In this document: one piece after another, positions 4,953 to 7,844 of the stretch
Numbering within the stretch: the first letter of the stretch is position 1
Layout of the letters: the number at the start of each line of letters is the position of its first letter
From: Thermoproteota archaeon
GTDB taxonomy: Archaea > Korarchaeota > JAOZGF01
DNA length: 7,844 bases
Assembly (NCBI GenBank): GCA_027491845.1
Contig: JAOZGF010000093.1
Coordinates: 1-7,844 of the forward strand
Direction of reading: 5' to 3'
Notes under the pieces: generated by a model
What the model was told of the DNA's origin: nothing
The model's input: the letters and a program-made list of their open reading frames with translations, nothing else
Databases searched by the model: none
Position numbers and translations under genes: made by a program

Positions 4953-6224
4953 TCAAGTTTCTTCTTGCGTTTGGCATGGAAACTTTAACGTGGCTGCAAA
5001 ACCTCCGAAGGCGGAAAGAAACTCTTGCCCTTCCTCCGTGTTTGTGGAGATTATCCTTATGTTTACACCATATTTTTCTCCCATTTCAACCAGTTCGTCT
5101 AGGAGATACTTTTCCTCTATTGCTTGAAGGTTAGATGCGCCGCAATTTGGGCATTTCCTTTCCAAAATATTTTCTTTAAACTTTACCACATCTCTTTTTT
5201 CCACGGTTTCATTGAAGGGTTCGCCGCACTCGAAACACTTGACGGTGAACCTTACTTTATCCAGGCCCTCCGACAAAATCAATGTGTCAACGGCTCTCTG
5301 TTTCAGGCAAGAGATGACTTCCCTTTCTCCATAAGTGACTGAGCCGGGTTCCTCCACAACCTTTCTCATAAACTCCTTAACAAGCTTCTTTTCCTTTATG
5401 TAATCTAAATCCTTAAGGATTCCTTCAGACCTTTCAACAAGTTCCCTTAAACCCGTTTCGCCACTGTAACCAGTATCAACTACGCCTATGATTTTTTCCC
5501 TTATGTCTTGGGGCAGCCCGCCTTCCTCCAAAAATTCTTCCTTGGCATAGCCAGGTCCGCCGATTATTATTCCTGCAAGGTCTTTTATGCCCCTAAATAT
5601 GTTGGTAGCATGAGAAGCAACCCTAACATAGTACTCCTTAATAATTTTTTCCCTAAGTCTTTCAAATCTCCTCTGCGATTGCCCCCCTGCACTGTGCTTA
5701 CCCGGTGCTCCTGAGGTGTATTTCTTGATTACCTGCAGATTCATCCCCCTTAGAATTGCCACGACAGCTTCTTTATGGTCAATCAGTAAAAACCCGTATG
5801 AGCCCTCTACAGCCAACATTTTCTCTAATGGGCTAAGGTCAAAGGTGTCTCCACACCTATACATAAAAGTTTTCAAGGGGTAAGGTGGAACCAGCAAGGT
5901 TAGCTCTATCTTCTCCGTACCTCTTAAGTTCATTTTAGGAATAGCCCCGCAAAAAATAGCGAGACCGTTTTCAGGAGATTTACTAATTGTCTTAATCCTC
6001 TGAATTATAGTTCTCAAACAAGCCCTCACATTCTTATTAGTTATTTTATCCTTAATATTGCTAGCTTGACTTAGCTCTGATTTGAGGTAAGAAGTAACCT
6101 CTGAAAGGTTTCTGTCAGGGGGAATGTAAAGAGAAATCAATTCTGTTCCCCATCCCTTCTTTCCCTTTAAATCATCAATTTTTTTCTTGACCATGTAAGT
6201 GTTGTAAGCCGATGAAGAATCCAT
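4953..6224 (-). CDS. prf1: Peptide chain release factor aRF1
   Basis: This class I archaeal release factor recognises all three stop codons in the ribosomal A site and triggers peptide release. The 423 residues cover domain 1 with GTELISLYIPP (26-36), NIKD (56-59, normally NIKS) and YRCGDTF (122-128, the YxCxxxF stop-codon motif); domain 2 with SAGGQSQRRFERLRE (178-192, catalytic GGQ at 180-182); and domain 3 with a mini-domain carrying paired cysteines CFEC (330-333) and CPNC (358-361), a likely zinc knuckle. Length is normal for the family. I chose ATG 6224-6222: the GTG at 6233 sits inside AGGTG, which makes a Shine-Dalgarno six bases before this ATG. A start at 6233 would add only three residues. 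It is the first gene of a minus-strand unit with nrtL and is divergent from pyrH. Confidence 0.97.
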   Translation of the reverse strand: MDSSSAYNTYMVKKKIDDLKGKKGWGTELISLYIPPDRNLSEVTSYLKSELSQASNIKDKITNKNVRACLRTIIQRIKTISKSPENGLAIFCGAIPKMNLRGTEKIELTLLVPPYPLKTFMYRCGDTFDLSPLEKMLAVEGSYGFLLIDHKEAVVAILRGMNLQVIKKYTSGAPGKHSAGGQSQRRFERLREKIIKEYYVRVASHATNIFRGIKDLAGIIIGGPGYAKEEFLEEGGLPQDIREKIIGVVDTGYSGETGLRELVERSEGILKDLDYIKEKKLVKEFMRKVVEEPGSVTYGEREVISCLKQRAVDTLILSEGLDKVRFTVKCFECGEPFNETVEKRDVVKFKENILERKCPNCGASNLQAIEEKYLLDELVEMGEKYGVNIRIISTNTEEGQEFLSAFGGFAATLKFPCQTQEET

Positions 6225-6230
6225 GGGAAG

Positions 6231-6235
6231 CACCT
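6231..6235 (-). promoter_or_regulatory. Shine-Dalgarno AGGTG deciding the prf1 start
   Basis: AGGTG on the minus strand lies six bases before ATG 6224. It includes the GTG at 6233 that an open-frame finder would take as the start, so the ATG is the better start. Confidence 0.6.
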
Positions 6236-6249
6236 GGACTTAGGTTAAA

Positions 6250-6278
6250 CATTTATTCAAATTATTCAAATTATTTTA
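6250..6278. promoter_or_regulatory. AT-rich divergent promoter region with a 9-bp tandem repeat
   Basis: TTATTCAAA occurs twice in tandem (6253-6261, 6262-6270) and is followed by TTATTTTA (6271-6278). On the minus strand, AATAAAT-like sequence about 25-30 bases upstream of the prf1 start could be its TATA box. On the plus strand TTATTTTA could serve pyrH with a long leader. Assignment to either gene is uncertain. Confidence 0.4.
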
Positions 6279-6328
6279 CCCGTTCACTTAAGTAAGGAAC
6301 ATCCGTTTTAAGTTAAGATGTTGGAGTT

Positions 6329-6342
6329 GCAGTTGCAACTGC
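6329..6342. repeat. 14-bp perfect palindrome upstream of pyrH
   Basis: GCAGTTGCAACTGC is its own reverse complement and lies about 28-41 bases before the pyrH start and just upstream of a TATA-like sequence. Perfect dyads at this place often bind a dimeric regulator. No regulator can be named. Confidence 0.45.
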
Positions 6343-6354
6343 TGAAGAAACACT

Positions 6355-6362
6355 TTTATAAG
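6355..6362 (+). promoter_or_regulatory. TATA-like element close to the pyrH start
   Basis: TTTATAAG is a good TBP-type sequence, but its centre is only about 12 bases before ATG 6370 and 21 before ATG 6379. If it works at usual archaeal spacing, transcription would begin near 6379-6385, favouring a leaderless message from ATG 6379. Confidence 0.4.
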
Positions 6363-6369
6363 TGGTGTA

Positions 6370-7047
6370 ATGGGTAAGATGGGGACGCATGTTTTACTGG
6401 TGGGTGGATTTATTTTTTCTGAGGAATATCTTCCTACACTTAAGGATTTCCTTGAAACCCTGAAAAAAATTTCCAAGAAAGAAAAAATAGTTGTAGTGGC
6501 TGGCGGAGGAAAGCTGGCGAGACAGCTGGTTAAAAAAGCAGAGAAACTTGGACTAACAAAAACGGACCAAGACATTTTGGGAATATATGCAACAAGGATA
6601 AACGGGATCCTAATAAAGTCGGCTTTGTCAGGACGCGCTCACGGAAAGGTTGCCTCAACATTAAACGAGGTTGAAGTCGGCCTAAAACTTTCAAGAATCG
6701 TTGTTTGCGGAGGAATGTTCCCAGGTCAGTCAACCGACACGGTGGGAACCCTGATAGCTGAAAAACTAAATGTAAAAAAGATAATAAAAATGACGGATGT
6801 AGAAGGCGTATATGCTGAGGACTCCCTGCTTGGAAGGACAAGACTCCTTGAAAAACTAAGTTACAAAGAGTTCCAGGAAATAATTTCTAAAAAAGACTTT
6901 GAACCGGGAAAATACGAGTTGTTCGACCCCATTGCACTTAGAATAGCGGAAAGATCAAAAATAAAAGTGTTGATAACAGATGGAAGAAAGCCTAGAAACT
7001 TGAGAAAGATTATTAAGGGATCAAACATAGGAACAATCATTGGATAA
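6370..7047 (+). CDS. pyrH: UMP kinase (archaeal PyrH type)
   Basis: This amino-acid-kinase-fold enzyme phosphorylates UMP to UDP with ATP in cytoplasmic pyrimidine nucleotide synthesis. The 225 residues match the archaeal UMP kinase layout: VGGF (11-14) in place of the usual GGS phosphate loop, VVVAGGGKLAR (41-51), ILGIYATRINGILI (69-82), CGGMFPGQSTDTVG (113-126), KMTDVEGVYAED (140-151) and ELFDPIALRIAERSKIKVLI (183-202). Length is normal. ATG 6379 is an alternative start that would place the first strand at the usual distance from the N-terminus, with ATG 6370 adding three residues. The gene is divergent from prf1. The Ser to Phe change at GGS and DS for DP after GVYAE are unusual, so a divergent or specialised kinase of the same fold is the main alternative. 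Confidence 0.88.
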   Translation: MGKMGTHVLLVGGFIFSEEYLPTLKDFLETLKKISKKEKIVVVAGGGKLARQLVKKAEKLGLTKTDQDILGIYATRINGILIKSALSGRAHGKVASTLNEVEVGLKLSRIVVCGGMFPGQSTDTVGTLIAEKLNVKKIIKMTDVEGVYAEDSLLGRTRLLEKLSYKEFQEIISKKDFEPGKYELFDPIALRIAERSKIKVLITDGRKPRNLRKIIKGSNIGTIIG

Positions 7048-7051
7048 ACCG

Positions 7052-7074
7052 GTGAAAACCTGCCTGTTTTACAC
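7052..7074 (+). terminator. Hairpin between pyrH and tRNA-Arg
   Basis: GTGAAAAC (7052-7059) pairs with GTTTTACAC (7066-7074) with one bulged A and a six-base loop, starting five bases after the pyrH stop. It carries four T in its 3' arm and may end or process the pyrH transcript. Archaeal termination does not strictly need hairpins, so this is tentative. Confidence 0.3.
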
Positions 7075-7082
7075 TATATAAG
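7075..7082 (+). promoter_or_regulatory. TATA-like element upstream of tRNA-Arg
   Basis: TATATAAG is a strong TBP-type match, but it is centred only about 14 bases from the tRNA 5' end. At normal spacing, transcription would start inside the tRNA. It may not be the working promoter, or the tRNA may be co-transcribed from pyrH. Confidence 0.35.
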
Positions 7083-7091
7083 TTTTGCTTC

Positions 7092-7184
7092 GGGCCTGTG
7101 GCGTAGACGGGTAAACCGGCGGAGCCAGGATAACGCGTTGACCTCCGGAGTCAAAGATCGCGGGTTCAAATCCCGCCAGGCCCG
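7092..7184 (+). tRNA. tRNA-Arg (CCG) with an 18-19 nt insertion in the D arm
   Basis: Acceptor GGGCCTG (7092-7098) pairs perfectly with CAGGCCC (7177-7183), with discriminator G at 7184 and no CCA. The anticodon stem TTGAC (7138-7142) and GTCAA (7150-7154) encloses a normal 7-nt loop CTCCGGA, anticodon CCG (7145-7147). The variable loop is AGATC, and the T arm is GCGGG/CCCGC around TTCAAAT. The D arm is 36 nt (7101-7136) rather than about 17-18. GCGT/ACGC can form the D stem. Removing 18 or 19 nt gives a standard D loop ending GGATA, with A20, the arginine identity base. The surplus is an imperfect copy of the D arm itself (7100-7114 against 7118-7133). It could be a non-canonical D-loop intron, but I found no strict bulge-helix-bulge at any of the candidate junctions I tried. 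Confidence 0.85.
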
Positions 7185-7297
7185 CTAACCTTCTAACCTT
7201 CCTTCCACAAAGGAAAAAGCTTTACAATTACTAAAAGAATTGCCTTCGCCGGAAAACTTTCTAAGAACTACTTTAGGTTAAACGCCAGGGAAGAATT

Positions 7298-7844
7298 ATG
7301 TTTTATAGGCTTGAGCCAAACATTTTTAACCTTGAACTTCTACTGGTTCAGGAGCTAGAGTCACCGCAACCAATTAACCAAGATGCCTTCAGAAGAAGGA
7401 TTGAGAGAATAGAGGGGAAATTTAATGTTTTAATGGGGGCTGTAAGTAGCGAAGTCACTGTGTCCTACGACCAAGTATTTTCAGCATGCATACATGCTCT
7501 AAGATCTTTCTTACAGGGCAAGAACATTAGTAAAGATTTAAAAACTGAAATAACGTTATATCACGTTGCAGAAACACAAATAAATAAGGCATTTGCCAAA
7601 ACAAGTGTGGAAGGACAAAGAAAACTTGTAATTTTCATTCTCGGAAGCGAAGAAAAAAACATAAATGCTGCTTTAAACGAATTTATGAGGGAAACAGGTT
7701 GTAAGGTAACTAAGAAAGCCCCGTGCCTACCCATCAACCAAGAGAAACTTAACCATATCATGAAAATTTTTAACATATCAAGCAAAGAAATAATAAGCAA
7801 GGAAAGAAAAATTAAGTTAGTTCAAAACTTAGTCCTGGAAAAGG
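7298..7844 (+). CDS. cgi121: Cgi121-like KEOPS complex subunit (3' end beyond window)
   Basis: The 182 visible residues match the Cgi121/TPRKB family, the KEOPS subunit that binds the tRNA acceptor/CCA end during synthesis of t6A37 on ANN-decoding tRNAs. The signature is HALRSFLQGKNISKDLKTEI (66-85), followed by TLYHVAETQINKAFAK (86-101) and RKLVIFILGSEEKNINAAL (108-126). The tail, NHIMKIFNISSKEI (152-165) then KLVQNLVLEK (173-182), approaches the family C-terminus, so only a short part should be missing. ATG 7298 follows AGGGA (7287-7291) at six bases, a clear Shine-Dalgarno. It lies 113 bases after tRNA-Arg on the same strand. It is slightly longer than typical archaeal Cgi121 proteins (about 150-160 residues). 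Confidence 0.85.
   Translation, partial: MFYRLEPNIFNLELLLVQELESPQPINQDAFRRRIERIEGKFNVLMGAVSSEVTVSYDQVFSACIHALRSFLQGKNISKDLKTEITLYHVAETQINKAFAKTSVEGQRKLVIFILGSEEKNINAALNEFMRETGCKVTKKAPCLPINQEKLNHIMKIFNISSKEIISKERKIKLVQNLVLEK

Noticed and set aside
6530..6841. 103-codon minus-strand open frame inside pyrH
   Set aside because: Opposite-strand shadow of a conserved enzyme.
7561..7800. 79-codon minus-strand open frame near the right edge
   Set aside because: It is antisense to the Cgi121-like gene, whose family signature is clear on the plus strand.

Overview
The window is from an archaeal chromosome. The evidence is an archaeal/eukaryotic-type class I release factor (aRF1), an archaeal-type UMP kinase, a Cgi121-like KEOPS subunit, an ArgRS-related protein without a catalytic core, a DUF354 protein, TATA/BRE-type promoters, and three tRNA genes that lack an encoded CCA and carry insertions. 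The DNA is AT-rich and uses TAA, TAG and TGA as normal stops. The lineage cannot be fixed from sequence alone. An uncultured, intron-rich archaeal group is plausible.

Layout. (1) 1-1326, plus strand: the tail of a membrane protein, a two-TM small protein, and a Gfo/Idh/MocA sugar-nucleotide dehydrogenase split by one in-frame TAA. (2) 1316-2365, minus strand: a DUF354 protein, tail-to-tail with the dehydrogenase. Together these look like the edge of a surface-sugar or glycosylation locus. (3) 2399-2681: a divergent pair, tRNA-Ile(GAT) on minus and tRNA-Ala(CGC) on plus, both with anticodon-loop introns. (4) 2682-3714: about 1 kb with no intact gene; it holds a hairpin and what look like frame-broken remains of a plus-strand gene. 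(5) 3715-6224, minus strand: prf1 (aRF1) followed by nrtL, probably one operon. (6) 6370-7047, plus strand: pyrH, divergent from prf1. (7) 7092-7184: tRNA-Arg(CCG) with an 18-19 nt insertion in the D arm. (8) 7298 to the end: a Cgi121-like gene cut by the window edge.

From 2399 rightwards the genes are nearly all translation-related: tRNAs, termination, an ArgRS-like tRNA-binding protein, and tRNA t6A modification. pyrH supplies pyrimidine nucleotides. The most notable signals are: all three tRNA genes carry insertions, each with a tandem-duplication signature; the tRNA-Arg insertion is an imperfect second copy of its own D arm; a TAA interrupts an otherwise intact dehydrogenase; aRF1 has NIKD where NIKS is expected; and UMP kinase has GGF where GGS is expected. 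No complete new multi-gene system is evident. The tRNA insertions are the best lead.
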